The notes below the pieces were generated by a model. That model saw nothing but the letters and a program-made list of their open reading frames with translations. It was not told where the DNA came from and did no database searches. From contig NC_088344.1 of NCBI RefSeq assembly GCF_036884655.1, positions 38,104,501 to 38,168,500 of the forward strand: a stretch of DNA of 64,000 nucleotides, in the 5' to 3' direction. The position numbers and the translations under genes were made by a program. Shown here piece after piece: positions 24,541 to 35,382 of the stretch (the first letter of the stretch is position 1; each line of letters begins with the position of its first letter). The DNA comes from Musa acuminata AAA Group (Eukaryota; Streptophyta; Magnoliopsida; Zingiberales; Musaceae).

Positions 24541-25755
24541 TCATCCCGCAAAACCCAACGAAAGCACTGTTTTCTCTATTCTTCTCCTGCTATTCCTCAC
24601 TTCTCTTTGGCTTCTTGTCCAAGATGTTCCTCTTTGCAGCTAATCCTGTTGTGGCTAGAGATCAATCGGCAACTTTGGGAAGGCGGTATTACTGATTGTG
24701 ATGAATAGTTCGAATAATGCGAATCCCGATCTGGGTTCACGTCTCCTGGTGGAAAACAGAGGATAAAAAGGGGATCTTTTTCGAACCCCTGGGGGTTCTC
24801 TCTATATACTTTTGGCTCAGAACTAACTTCTCGGATCTTTGTTTGTGGATTGTGTTGGATGGTTGCGACTTTTGGTCATCTGTTTTCGTGGTAATCGAGT
24901 TATTCGATTCCTGTTTTTCAGATCTCTAATTTGTGGCTTTTAATTCTCAGTTCTTGGTTTCTGGCGCAGTAATGACTCCTCTGGGTTCTAAAGCGAGGAG
25001 ATTTTGTAGCAAAACCCGCATTCTTTAGCGGAAAAAAAAAAACAGCATATTTGTGCAGCAAAGAGCTGACTTGATCAAATCACATTGCTTCTGTTTTCTC
25101 TGAAAAGATTTGGATTGAACATGGTCGGTGCTTTCAATACCCATTAGCCACTGCTTGATCTCTTCATTCGTCATGAGTACTTGGGGTTGGGCGACACCAA
25201 GCAATGCTTTAGCTGGATTGGCTTCCTATCTTACCACATTAGAGGACAAGCATGCCGCAAGATCATGTTAGTGACAAATTTATCAAGTCTTGACTCGAGA
25301 GATGAACTTGATTGTGTCAAACTAAGCAGTAGGAGGGTGAGGTGTAACTAAGATCACTTTGTCCACATTCTGGTTCTCTGCATTTCGAGGATTATGCTGG
25401 ATGACCAGGTAGGTTTGTAGCTCTGTGAACAGAGTAGAGGTATTTTGGGACATGACAAAGTAATGCCTTCATGACACTGCCTCTCTTGCAGCACTGTCAA
25501 GTGAGTGATGTCCTGTTGTCAATTCACATGCGCCTGAGAATTCTACATCTTGTCTTGAGAAAAGAACTCGACCTGATCTCATCCGCAGGTCTATATGGAC
25601 AGGGGCACATCCTGATGTTTCAAAGGCCACTTCACCATACAGTGGAAAATGGTAGCGTGAAGATGAAAAGAGTAAGGAGCTCAGTGTTTGCTAGGATTCC
25701 TTTATCACTTGCACTCATAATGCTCATGTTTTATTTGGCATATGCTATTATTTAG
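24541..25755 (+). other. Leader-like segment with several short ORFs, unidentified
   Basis: The segment opens with a pyrimidine-rich stretch (24571-24620) that resembles a plant 5' leader. Small ATG-started frames follow, including a 32-codon ORF at 25173-25271 beginning MSTWGWATPSNALAGLASYL, and a 94-codon ORF at 25471-25755 ending in a hydrophobic stretch. I recognise none of them, no microRNA was identified by eye, and no longer spliced frame could be built. It could be a non-coding transcript, a leader of an unrecognised gene, or chance. Confidence 0.25.
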
Positions 25756-27295
25756 CAGTGTATTTGATATCCACACATCTCCTCCCTAATTACATGCTAG
25801 AGTAGCTTTCCAGGGTTCTAATCTTGCAATGAACTAAATCATTTGAAGAGACAAAAGCATGTCTCATTTTCTGCTTTTGTATCTTAGTCATGAACCTATG
25901 TCATAATAAATAGCTATAATTACTAGATTACATAAGTATCATCACTTTAGCATGATCATATGCTTAGACAAGACCTTGGAAACATGGACATTCTATTGAT
26001 GAAAATTAGAGATATAGGGAAAGAGAAATGATTAAATTATTGACATTTCATTAAGAAGCATGTCTTGTTTGTGAAATTATCATAAAACATCAACTCCGTT
26101 CTGTTAGATCTGATGCATCTGAACTAGTTTCTGATGAAATTTGGTAAATGCAGGATTCTTTTGGAAAGAAATACAAAGACTTTTGGGCTGAGTGATAACA
26201 AGCTGTTAAGAAAGATTAGTTTGCTCTACTCTTCACTCATGGTAAGAGTTCTGGAGATCAACTTTCTTACCATTGGCATGTACTAATTCCCTGCAAACAA
26301 CACTACAAGTCAGGGTTCTGTTCTTTGTAGTGCATGGGGTGTTTGAGCATGGAATCAGCTGACAAGCATTTAAGGGAGTGATCAAATAGATTGGCAAAAA
26401 CTATGGCTTTAATGTCATCACACAAAGCAAGATCGAAGCATTAACAGGATTCCAAATTAACTATCTCCCAAACAGTCCTTGATCCTAATTAGCTTGGCAA
26501 ATCTGCCAAAAAGTGCCCTACTATAGGACACAAGGCCTCCAATGATTCAAACCTGGGGCCTTTGATGGGACAGGGGGAGCCCATCCATGTGAGAGAACAA
26601 TGTGGTTTAAGGCACCCCCTAAGCACACATTTCAGTACTAGTAATATGTACCTTATCATGTGGTCCTTAGTTAAGGGAGCATAGATAAAATAATCCTTGT
26701 AATGGTATAGGGCAAGGTGCAAGGACCCACATGCTGTAAAGGGCCATTGAAGGTGATTCTCATTTGTCCTTCCAACTTTGGGAAGTGTGGAAGCTCTGCA
26801 GATGCATTAGATTCCTGGGAAGTTAACAGTCGATCAGCTTTCCTGCCTGGGTCATGAAAAAAAACCATCAAATCAGAAATAAAAATCTGTAGAATTATTT
26901 CAAGAGAAAAAAAAGTGGAATCAAGGCTTCATTCTAGTCATATCGATGATCTATTAATTCATGAGTTGTGTCATAAGCTCTGCTTAATTGTTGCCTGTAC
27001 ATAGGAGCAGCTGTAAATTCCTTCAAGGAATTACCAAGCCTTGGTAATAAGAAATCCAAAATCTATGGTTGTTGGCTTGTTTCCATGCTCTTTGTCCACA
27101 ACAAAGGACAGATTCAGTTCTTCATTGTCTCAAGACAAAGTAATACTTTGAACAAGTATGCTTCTGTTCTAACAAAGCAATGGTCCCTGATGTCAATAAT
27201 CAAGAGAGCCATTCCTACAAGTAAAGAAACATAAGGATATGTAATATGATGCGAATGCTCAAAGGCATGTACACTTGAGACCATGATCATTGCTT

Positions 27296-27320
27296 CTTTC
27301 TTTCTTTCTTTCTTTCTTTC
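27296..27320. repeat. (CTTT)n microsatellite
   Basis: About six CTTT units in intergenic DNA. Confidence 0.9.
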
Positions 27321-28513
27321 AGGAGATGAAGTTGGGAAGAGCAGGGAGTCATGTGGAGCTACAGAGATGATACACTCCCATGTGGATACCACGTGGGACT
27401 TGATTTCCTTTCCCCAAAGTCCACTGGGGTTAGAAAGAAAAGGTTGAGCACCCACATCCACCATCATCTTTCCCTCGTCTTGCTGACCTACTTTTTCTGG
27501 ATGACATGATCTCTTGCAGAGCTGATGTATCCGTCTGTCTGTCTGAGGTCAGTGAAAGACGAAATCACCTCAGAAAATGGTGTTAAGGTGATTCAATCAA
27601 CCTAAATAACAATTTTTTTTTTTTTTCTCATTGGAAATCTTCTTTCAAAAATGGATCTTCTGTTATGCATCATGCAATCTTCAAACATGATATTGAAACG
27701 TCAATATACTGTCACAAAGCCATTTATTAGTTGGCTGCCGATTGGTTTTTTGTTGAAGAACATATAATTTGCATGGATATTCCTGTTCAACAGTAACCTG
27801 CATTTTGTGATGGAGACTTTTTATGTCCTCATGCTGCGGCATACCATCGTATACTTGTATACTGTACAGTGCCAATGTTCATCCTTGTTGAATTCTCACA
27901 AGTTAAATCATTCTTACCTGTAGCAGGGGCTGCTTGTCCTTTGAATGTGTTTGTGTTGTGTTGCTAGGGAGATCCTATATTATATTCTTGTGCATGGTTG
28001 TTTCAATTCAGATGGAAATATGTGCCATGGGGTTTTGCATGTTGGAGTACAATAGAGGAGATGTTTGAGGCAGCGGGCCTTGGGCACACCATGTGCATGC
28101 ATGTGGTGTGTCGCTTCCAAGTAGACCCCTATCCCAATCTCACTTTTCCACCACCCTACTGGTTGGGTTCTGCTCGTGCCTCCCCATGACTCGTTCATCC
28201 CATTACTGCCTTCGCCATGGAAGTAGCGCTCATGTTCTTCTTCCTGCTTTATTTCTCTGTCATCTGAACACTTTGTTACAGCTGTTTCCTAATTCTAAAA
28301 CCTTAAGACTGCCGAGTCTTAATGGCATCACGGTATACTCAAAAGACATGTCCATCTTTCACATGACTTTTCCCCATGCGCAAACCACGTAAAAGACGCC
28401 ACTTGTTTTTCTCATCAGTGCAGACCTCAGCATACGACCCACCCCTCTTGTCTCAAATGGTAGCCGTTTCTCTTTGGTTTTTTCTCCTTGCCAGTGACCT
28501 TGTTTAATCTCAA

Positions 28514-28531
28514 TGTGTGTGTGTGTGTGTG

Positions 28532-28570
<39 letters not shown>
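28514..28570. repeat. Compound (GT)n-(TA)n-(GA)n microsatellite
   Basis: A GT run, a short TATATAT bridge and a GA run, 160-215 bp upstream of the IBH1-like ATG, probably in its promoter or leader. Confidence 0.92.
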
Positions 28571-28573
<3 letters not shown>

Positions 28574-28729
28574 CCACAATCACCTAGTGCTACACCCAAT
28601 GCTTTCAGATATCTTCTTGTGTGGTTTCTCCTCTGCTTCCCATCCTCTATCTTTGTCATCTCGATCCATATGAGTAAAGCAAGCCTTTGACACACACACA
28701 CCTTGCTGTTCTTCCCTCCAACCGCAACC

Positions 28730-29487
28730 ATGCAAGCCACCAAATCATTCGAGCAAGCTTTCCTGAAGCAAATGCTTCTTGGCATCCAACTTTCTGCTGT
28801 TTCACACGGAAGCGGGAGTCTTCAGGAGAGGAAGAGCGCCATCAAGCTCTCGGCCGATGTCGCCATGGCCGTCGCCAGAGGTAGCAAAAAATGGACTCGT
28901 GGCCTCATCGCTAGCCTCTCCAAGGAAGAGCACAACAGGTCCTTCCTTCAGTTCGTCCTTGGAAAGGAGTCTGAGAGACCAGCCAAGATTTGCCACAGCT
29001 CATGGAAGATCCCAAGAAGCAAGAATATCGTGAGGAGGAGCCTTAGGTTTCTGTCCAAGAGGAAGAGCAACATACGTGCACCGAATAGCAGCGTTCTTGC
29101 CGGGACACTAGTGGAGAAGAGAACACAAGTGCTCAAGAGGCTTGTCCCCGGGGGTCAGTCCATGGATGCGTTCTCCTTGTTGGACGAAACCCTAGACTAT
29201 GCCGCCTGTCTTCAAGCTCAGGTGGATGTAATGCAGAAGCTTATGACAACTCTCGAAGCATCAAAACATAGGTAACTTCATTCCATTGATCACTGTCACT
29301 TCTCTTCAGTTTCATGTTTCGTTCCATACTTTTGCACCATTTCTTCGTTGTTCTTATCCGCAGAGCTGACAGTGACGCACAGCGCCCCAAAGAAAAGTTT
29401 CATCTGTTGGCAATGGTGGGAAGCTGGTATTCCACGAGGAAAGGCCTCCGGAAAAGGCTCAGCAAGAGGCCAAAGCTCACACTGTAG
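28730..29487 (+). CDS. IBH1-like atypical bHLH transcription regulator
   Basis: Resembles the IBH1/IBH1-like family: non-DNA-binding HLH proteins that restrain cell elongation by pairing with other bHLH factors in brassinosteroid signalling. The ATG at 28730 opens a frame to a TAA at 29273-29275 (181 residues). Residues 1-120 contain the conserved SFEQAFLKQMLLGIQ start and a basic region (RRSLRFLSKRKS). The HLH lies at about 129-173 (RTQVLKRLVPGGQSMDAFSL, then LLDETLDYAACLQAQVDVMQ). A consensus donor (CATAG/GTAACT at 29272) and acceptor (CCGCAG at 29363) bound a 92-nt intron. Removing it joins 28730-29271 to 29364-29487 in frame, replaces the stop, and gives 221 residues with a basic tail. 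The coordinates here cover the spliced form; the unspliced form ends at 29275. The family call is good; which form is made is unknown. Confidence 0.85.
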
Positions 29488-29986
29488 CATGGGAGGAACG
29501 TGTACTCTGCGGAAAGTAACGTGAGAAGAATGTAATGCGTGCGTCGGTGCTTTGTATTGATCGCTCTTCTGAAACTGCTAAAGATTGGAGAATGTCGAAA
29601 CGTGGAGGAGATCATATGTATATTGGAGAGAGGGATAAAGCAGTGAAGCTTTTGCTTCCCCATTAATATTACTGGCTCTTGTTTTGTGTGAAAGACTCAT
29701 CGAGGACTCGAAATATATGCATACGAAGACGCATGCATATAAATATTTACCCATTTGAATGCAAACAATTCAGAAGATACTCTTAAACTATAATAAATAT
29801 CTATTTCAACCATAATATCATATATTAAATGTTTTCCATTTTAATTTTATTTAACTTATTTACAGTATTTTCAAGTAGATGTTAAAAAAAGACACAAATA
29901 TTAAAATAAAAATAACAAAGATGAAAAAAATAAAGGAAAATCAAAAATAAAAAATAGTTAAAATTAGATAGAAGTGGGTTCGAGAA

Positions 29987-30014
29987 GAGTATCCTAACCA
30001 ACTAGACTACAACG
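29987..30014 (-). pseudogene. Partial tRNA-Glu copy (5' half)
   Basis: These 28 nt are identical to 30202-30229 of the neighbouring tRNA-Glu gene, in the same orientation. They cover roughly tRNA positions 3-30 (most of the acceptor 5' strand, the D arm and the start of the anticodon stem). The anticodon, T arm and 3' acceptor strand are missing, so it cannot fold as a tRNA. Confidence 0.82.
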
Positions 30015-30024
30015 AATAAAAAAA

Positions 30025-30067
30025 ATACAAATACAAATACAAATACAAATACAAATACAAATACAAA
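30025..30067. repeat. (ATACAA)n hexanucleotide repeat
   Basis: About seven ATACAA units lie between the tRNA-Glu half-copy and the intact tRNA-Glu gene. Confidence 0.92.
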
Positions 30068-30158
30068 GAAAAGAAATATATAAAAATATAAAACTAAAAT
30101 AAAAAAAATATAAAATTATAGAATATACAATAAATATAAATGAAAAATAAAATAAAAA

Positions 30159-30231
30159 TTCCGTTGCCGGGACTTGAACCCGGGTCTCTCGGGTGAGAGC
30201 CGAGTATCCTAACCAACTAGACTACAACGGA
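30159..30231 (-). tRNA. tRNA-Glu (anticodon CTC)
   Basis: A 73-nt tRNA on the minus strand. The acceptor stem pairs TCCGTTG with CAACGGA and is followed by discriminator A. The A-box region (TAGTCTAGTTGG) and B-box (GGTTCAAGTCC) are intact. The anticodon stem CTCGG/CCGAG encloses the loop CTCTCAC with anticodon CTC (reads GAG). A TTTTT run at 30154-30158 follows directly as a Pol III terminator, and CAACA lies just upstream of the 5' end, as is common for plant tRNA genes. No intron and no encoded CCA, so it is a nuclear gene. It points away from the ubiquitin-like gene that starts about 50 bp further right. Confidence 0.96.
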
Positions 30232-30279
30232 TGTTGTGTAACGTTTAGGAAAATTATAAATCACAACTACATCTCTCAC

Positions 30280-30286
30280 TATATAA
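30280..30286 (+). promoter_or_regulatory. Likely TATA box of the ubiquitin-like gene
   Basis: TATATAA stands before a pyrimidine-rich segment (30290-30545) that ends in a good donor (CTGTAG/GTAAGT, near 30570). This fits a leader exon spliced to the coding exon at about 32303. It lies about 50 bp from the 5' end of the divergent tRNA-Glu gene. Confidence 0.5.
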
Positions 30287-31080
30287 ATCTTTCGCCTTAA
30301 TTCAACGACGGCTCACGGAGGCCCCAACCGAGACATAGTTCCCTATTCCCATTCGCATCGGCTGCCTCTCGCGACCTTCTCACTCCACTCTCCGGCCACA
30401 AACCTAGGGCTCGGCCAGCGACGTCCTCTTCCTCACACCACCACCGCCTCATCCAATTTCCTACAAACAGACGGGGTTTCTTTACCACCCATCAAGGTTC
30501 TGCTTCGCCTTGCTTCTTCTTCTTCGTTTTGCTTTCACGTACTGTGATTATTTAGGGTTTTAATCTGTAGGTAAGTTCATTCTTATTTTACTAGGTGGTC
30601 TGTGTCAGAACTTTTTAGATCCGTTCAATTCCGTTCAATTATCTTTACTGTAATCGAATCGGTTTTCATCCGTGAGCCTTATCGTTTCTTCCGTAGAGAT
30701 CTACTTGGGCGCAACTGATGTCCTTCTGATGCGCATTCCGTTTCGACTCCCGATGTTCCCTAAGAGTTCTGATGAATCTTGATAGTTTGTCCGCAGCCAG
30801 TCGACAACCCAATTGATACCCCGGTCGGATTTCCTAATTGCAGCTCTTGAAAATAATTTGAATAGGATCGCATCTTAACTTAGCTGATCCAAAGGACGTC
30901 TATATTGATTTTCTAAGCATTAGATGGAATGTGGATCCACCATTGATTTGTCTGAGTGCTTACTGTTTGCAGGCCGTATAAGGGTAATCAAAGACGATTA
31001 GGTGATGTTTACTAAGTGTTGATGATTTGTATGCTCCTGCAAACTATATGTGTCTCATACACTTAGCAGAACATGTACCA

Positions 31081-31440
31081 AAATATTTGTGATGCCAAGA
31101 TGAGATTGTTGAAGTAGATATGTGGAGTTACTAAGACAAAATATGGTTTTATTCATTAGCAATTAGATGTAGCTCCAATAGAGGATAAAATATGATAGAA
31201 TCATTGAACAGTGTATGAAAATCTTTACAGAGAACTTATAGATGCTGTCGCTAGACTAGATGAAATAATTAGTATTAATAGTGTTAGAATAGGTAGAGGG
31301 AGATCTTAGAAGACTTTATTAGAAACCTTAAATCAAGAATTAAATGCTCCTGATTTTACTAAGGATGTTGCTTTGTGCAGAGCTCAATGTCAGAATAAGA
31401 TCTATACAATGGATCTCAAACAGTTGGGACATATGACTTA
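31081..31440 (+). mobile_element. Decayed RTE-like LINE fragment (3' end of ORF2)
   Basis: With several stops, the plus strand still reads the C-terminal region of plant non-LTR (RTE-clade) ORF2: a CGVTK-like stretch, VAPIEDK, DAVARLDEIISINS, IGRGRS, LLETLNQELNAPD and DVALCRAQCQNKIY in the expected order. It lies in the probable leader intron of the ubiquitin-like gene, in sense orientation. Only this region is left; it cannot move. Confidence 0.7.
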
Positions 31441-32305
31441 CACTTTGCAAAAAAAAAAAAAAAAAGAAGAGGAAGAGCTAATACTTGAAAATTATAACTT
31501 TTAAAAAGTTTTATGAGAGCATCATGAAAGTAAATTAGTAATGTTTAAACAATATTCAAAGACGAGCTTGCCTCAACTTCTACAAGAACGTTGTAGTAAT
31601 ATGATCTTTTAAACTTTGCAGGCATCTTTCAAGAACATTGTAGTAATAGAAAAGGAGAAATTGCATGTTTAGCTAATGTTATGTAATATTGTCCACCTTA
31701 TACAGCAATAATTCTTTTTCTAATGTGACATAGGTAACCTTGTAGTTAGGTCTTGTGCAAATACAATATGTTCTCGAAGCTGGATTGCATCTACATAACC
31801 TGATAATCGAGACTTAAACAAGGCTTTAATTTAAGGCTTTTAAATCAAGGAATCAGAATAAAGCAACAATTAATTATTTGTTCTATCGGTCCACAGTGAT
31901 TGGACTCATGTGCAAGTCAAAATTTGTCCTTATATGAGTAGCCATCCAATGTGATAGGGTAACATGTCCACCTAACAACCAACCTTAATAACTTATAGGC
32001 CCTTCTTGCACACTTATGATATACTCCAGAGATTTTATTGATCATGGCGATGTGGTTAAGAATTCCTGGATCCTGTTGCAGTAGCTTTTGGATTGGGTTG
32101 TTTTGTTTTGACAAGAAAACTGCTCATGAATAAACAATTTGTAAAATGAGAAGCAAAATCATGCCTTTCTAAAGTTTCCAACTATAAAGAGGAGGACTTG
32201 TATGATTGTCAAAAGAGCACTCCTGATACTTGTTCAATAATTTTGTGGCTATATGTTCCTTGTGATTTTTATGGATTTCAATTTGTCTTTTATTGGAAAC
32301 AGGAA

Positions 32306-33962
32306 ATGTACATTCGAGTGAAGCGCAACAAGACAACCTACTTTGTGCAGTGTGATCCAACAGACACAACTTTGGATATAAAGCAGAAATTACAAGCCTT
32401 GATCGATCTACCTAGCAATAATCAACGTTTAACCTTGGTGGCAACTGATGTTGTATTAGTAGATTCAATGACATTAGCAGAACAGAGGGTAACAATGCCA
32501 TTCAATTACCATCCAGAACTGACAATTCTAAGTGCTATTTCATAATTTTAGGATGATGATTATACGGACCACCTAAACCTGTTTTAATTCTTAATTGTTC
32601 ATGCGCAGGTTGAAAATGATGCTGTGGTGGCTTTGACTCTTAGAAAAGGTATTGCACTTCTCTGGCTTCTTTAATAAATCTTGAACTCATGTATGTGCTC
32701 ATATACACCAATGCAATTTTGATGGCTACTTATAACATGTTCATGAGTCATGGAAGGTTCTAACCAAGAATACATTTGCCTAGTATAACAAAAAAGTTAT
32801 TTTCTCAAGTACTGAATTATTGATTTTGTGCATTTTCTCCATACCGTTAAATCAACTTTATGGTGGACTACCTGTTCATATGCACAAGTTAGATCTTGTT
32901 GAGGCATCCACTATTTCTAGTTGGTCCATGAGTAGTCACTGTATCATGCTAGTGTGTGTTGTGCCTTTTTCTGCTCTGATTGATGCGAAGGACACAAAAT
33001 AGCCAGATGTAGTATGATTTTTATAAAGATTTAACAGTGATGTCTTAATTTTTTTTACTCTGAGTAAGGGCCACAAAAATATGATAGAAATGTGCAATGT
33101 AGTTCAATTGGTGCACAAATAGTTTGCCATTTCAGTGGCTGTTTGAAGAAGCAGCTACACTCTAATGGGTTTTCAAGGTATTGCTTACAACAGATGCGAA
33201 ATGTAGGTTTATATGTGAGTGCATGTACAATCCATATGGAGATATTCTAACAAAGTACATAACTGAGTAAAAATTGAGAAATTGAATTAGCTTTAATTGG
33301 TAATGGCTAATATATGTTAGATTCCAATCAATGGTTTATGAGATCACATTTTTGTACACGTCAAATAACTAATTTTAGTGATAAGTTAGAATATTTGTGT
33401 CCATTTTACATTGTGATGGATCCTGTATTTATCAGTACCAAACTAGTAGTAACAAGGCAAGTGAAATTAATTGGAGGAAACATGAATTTTTTGTGCTTAT
33501 GTGGACTAAGTGTGGTGGCATATATTTTTACATATAAAACGTAGCCACCCATAATCATATAACCTTATGCCATATGAGCATCGGACACATCCGTATATAC
33601 TGCCTCGAAGACTGCATTTGGGAAATTGATTTTAATAATAAGGTTACTTTTTTTATTTTAAGAATTGTTTTCCTGGTAATTTATGGTTTTGATATGGATT
33701 GTTAGTTTGAGATCTAGGGTTTTAGCCTGTGATTTATACTGGTGAAACAAATGGTTCTTTTTCTGTACTATGTTATTCTTATCTTGGCTGTAGGATTAGG
33801 TGTGATTGAACACAATTTCCTGGTGAGGAAATCGTAGTCTCATTTTTGTTTTTACTTGGGACAATAAATAAGTTCTCAAGAAATGGATTCTTCTTTTCAG
33901 ATGATAATGAGTTTGAGGAGATTTACATTGCACGCCCTGAAGACTTCATGTCATTCTCCTGA
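32306..33962 (+). CDS. Small ubiquitin-like (elongin-B-like) protein
   Basis: A 94-residue protein with a ubiquitin-like fold, matching the single-domain plant family represented by Arabidopsis At5g57860. Three coding exons join in frame: 32306-32488, 32609-32648 and 33901-33962. The start MYIRVKRNKTTYFVQCDPTD forms the first hairpin. KQKLQALIDLP is the helix, followed by LAEQRVENDAVVALTLRKDD and the C-terminus ARPEDFMSFS. It has no C-terminal diglycine, so conjugation is unlikely; an adaptor role like elongin B is possible but unproven. The ATG is three bases into the exon after the acceptor AACAG, so a 5' leader exon near 30.29-30.57 kb and a leader intron of about 1.7 kb are inferred. Junctions are GT-AG. 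Confidence 0.87.
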
Positions 33963-35382
33963 TCAGAATAACAGCCTTAGACAGATGATTTGCTTGTAAA
34001 AACTTGCGTCAGTCATATCCATGTAGAAGAAACATATTTCCCTCGTCAGTGAATGTAGAATGATTCGGTCAAGGATGACATTAGAGCTGGTGGTGGATCT
34101 AATGAACTCATGGGTGAACTTGTTTGTGCACGTGCTGAACTGCCGCAACTAAACTATAGACTTGGGGTATTTGTCATGCAAACACCATTAATTGGCAAGA
34201 AATAACAGTGTTTTAGCTGTTGAACAAGGTAGTACAAGGGATGTTCATGCTTGATGCAGGCTCAAATGTTGATCCATATGATTCCTTAGCTTTTTCTTTA
34301 TCTGGAGCATTTCCCAAAATTAGGAGATTATTTATTATGGAAGCAAAAGTTGAGAAAAGAAAAAGGTTTTAACAAATAGACTATCCTCCCATGAAATACC
34401 TTTAATGTTACTTGTTGTTTAAGTCGTGCTGTATATTTGTGATCATAAAGGGTTATTCTATCCGCAATAGTCGATGTAAAGTTAAGTCTGACAAACTTGT
34501 TCTATTTGTAATTAATAATTATTGGACACTTTTATCTAGAAAAGATATTTAAGTTTTTATCAAATAACACCCCTTAACTGGTTTTTACGTGGGGAGCTTT
34601 CGTCGGCTAGCTGGATGAAAATTTCCTTAGTCGTCGTTCTGCTCGCTCTTCCTCGTCACGGTTGTAATTGCGGGTAGAGTGAAGGTGGGCGACGAGGGCG
34701 TTAGCCCACAACAAAGTGGGCGAGGGGCGACAAAGATTTGGGACCCAATTCATGGCGTTTGTTTACTCGTACCTTCGCCATCGCTAAGGAGGCGATCGTC
34801 GCGTACCGTGCTGTTGCAGTCCCGGCTCAAGGAGGAGAAGCGCGCTCGTGCCTACCCACGCCACGGAGGGCTTCGCTTCCTCTTGGATCTTCGCATCGTC
34901 TTCTTCCTCTCTCGTCCTAGTGGGAGCAGCGTCGAGATCCTCGTTGATGTTGACACCCTCGTCGCTCACCCCCACTCTACCCTCTGTTATCGTCGTGACG
35001 AGAAAAGGGCGGTGACGTGGAAGGGAGGGAGGAGGAGGGGGCGACAGTGATGGTAGAGGTGATGACAGTCAAGCGCGCGGCGGTGGAGGCGACAACGGGT
35101 AAGACGAGGGGTATTTTCATTACATTGATAAAAGAAAAAGGTACTCCCATATAAAAAAAAATCAATTGCATGGGTGCTCTTTGATAAAAACTCAATATTA
35201 AAAGTTTTTAAAGATAAAATATCTGATAATAATTTTTTAATCATTTTGGCTTGTCTGCAGTTTAATGTGAAAAATAACGCAATCCGGGCGACAATTGGGC
35301 CTAAATCTTTCTACCCAAATTAGGCCCAAAACAGGTCTTCACATAACAACTCGTGATCCCTCGGTCAATTACCGAGTCTTCT
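33963..35382. other. Intergenic between the ubiquitin-like and PPR genes
   Basis: 3' flank of the ubiquitin-like gene followed by an island of higher GC at about 34.6-35.1 kb with overlapping ORFs of up to 123 codons on both strands. None has a recognisable domain. The island looks like repeat-derived DNA but I cannot classify it. Confidence 0.5.

Larger units (their letters stand above)
25756..28729. other. Upstream region of the IBH1-like gene
   Basis: No gene is supported. It contains a TTTC/CTTT tract at about 27296-27320, an imperfect palindrome with a CATGCATG (RY-type) core at 28085-28110, and a compound GT/TA/GA microsatellite at 28514-28570 just upstream of the IBH1-like start. Confidence 0.55.
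29488..30158. other. Intergenic, AT-rich, holds a tRNA half-copy
   Basis: 3' flank of the IBH1-like gene, then A-rich DNA with a partial tRNA-Glu copy (29987-30014) and an ATACAA repeat (30025-30067). No protein gene. Confidence 0.65.

Noticed and set aside
25109..25130. TTTGGATTGA, resembling the start of miR159
   Set aside because: Only the first 10 nt match, the rest differs, and no matching foldback arm was seen nearby.
34679..35050. 123-codon plus-strand ORF in a GC-rich island
   Set aside because: Low-complexity Arg/Ser-rich translation, overlapping ORFs on the other strand and no known domain.
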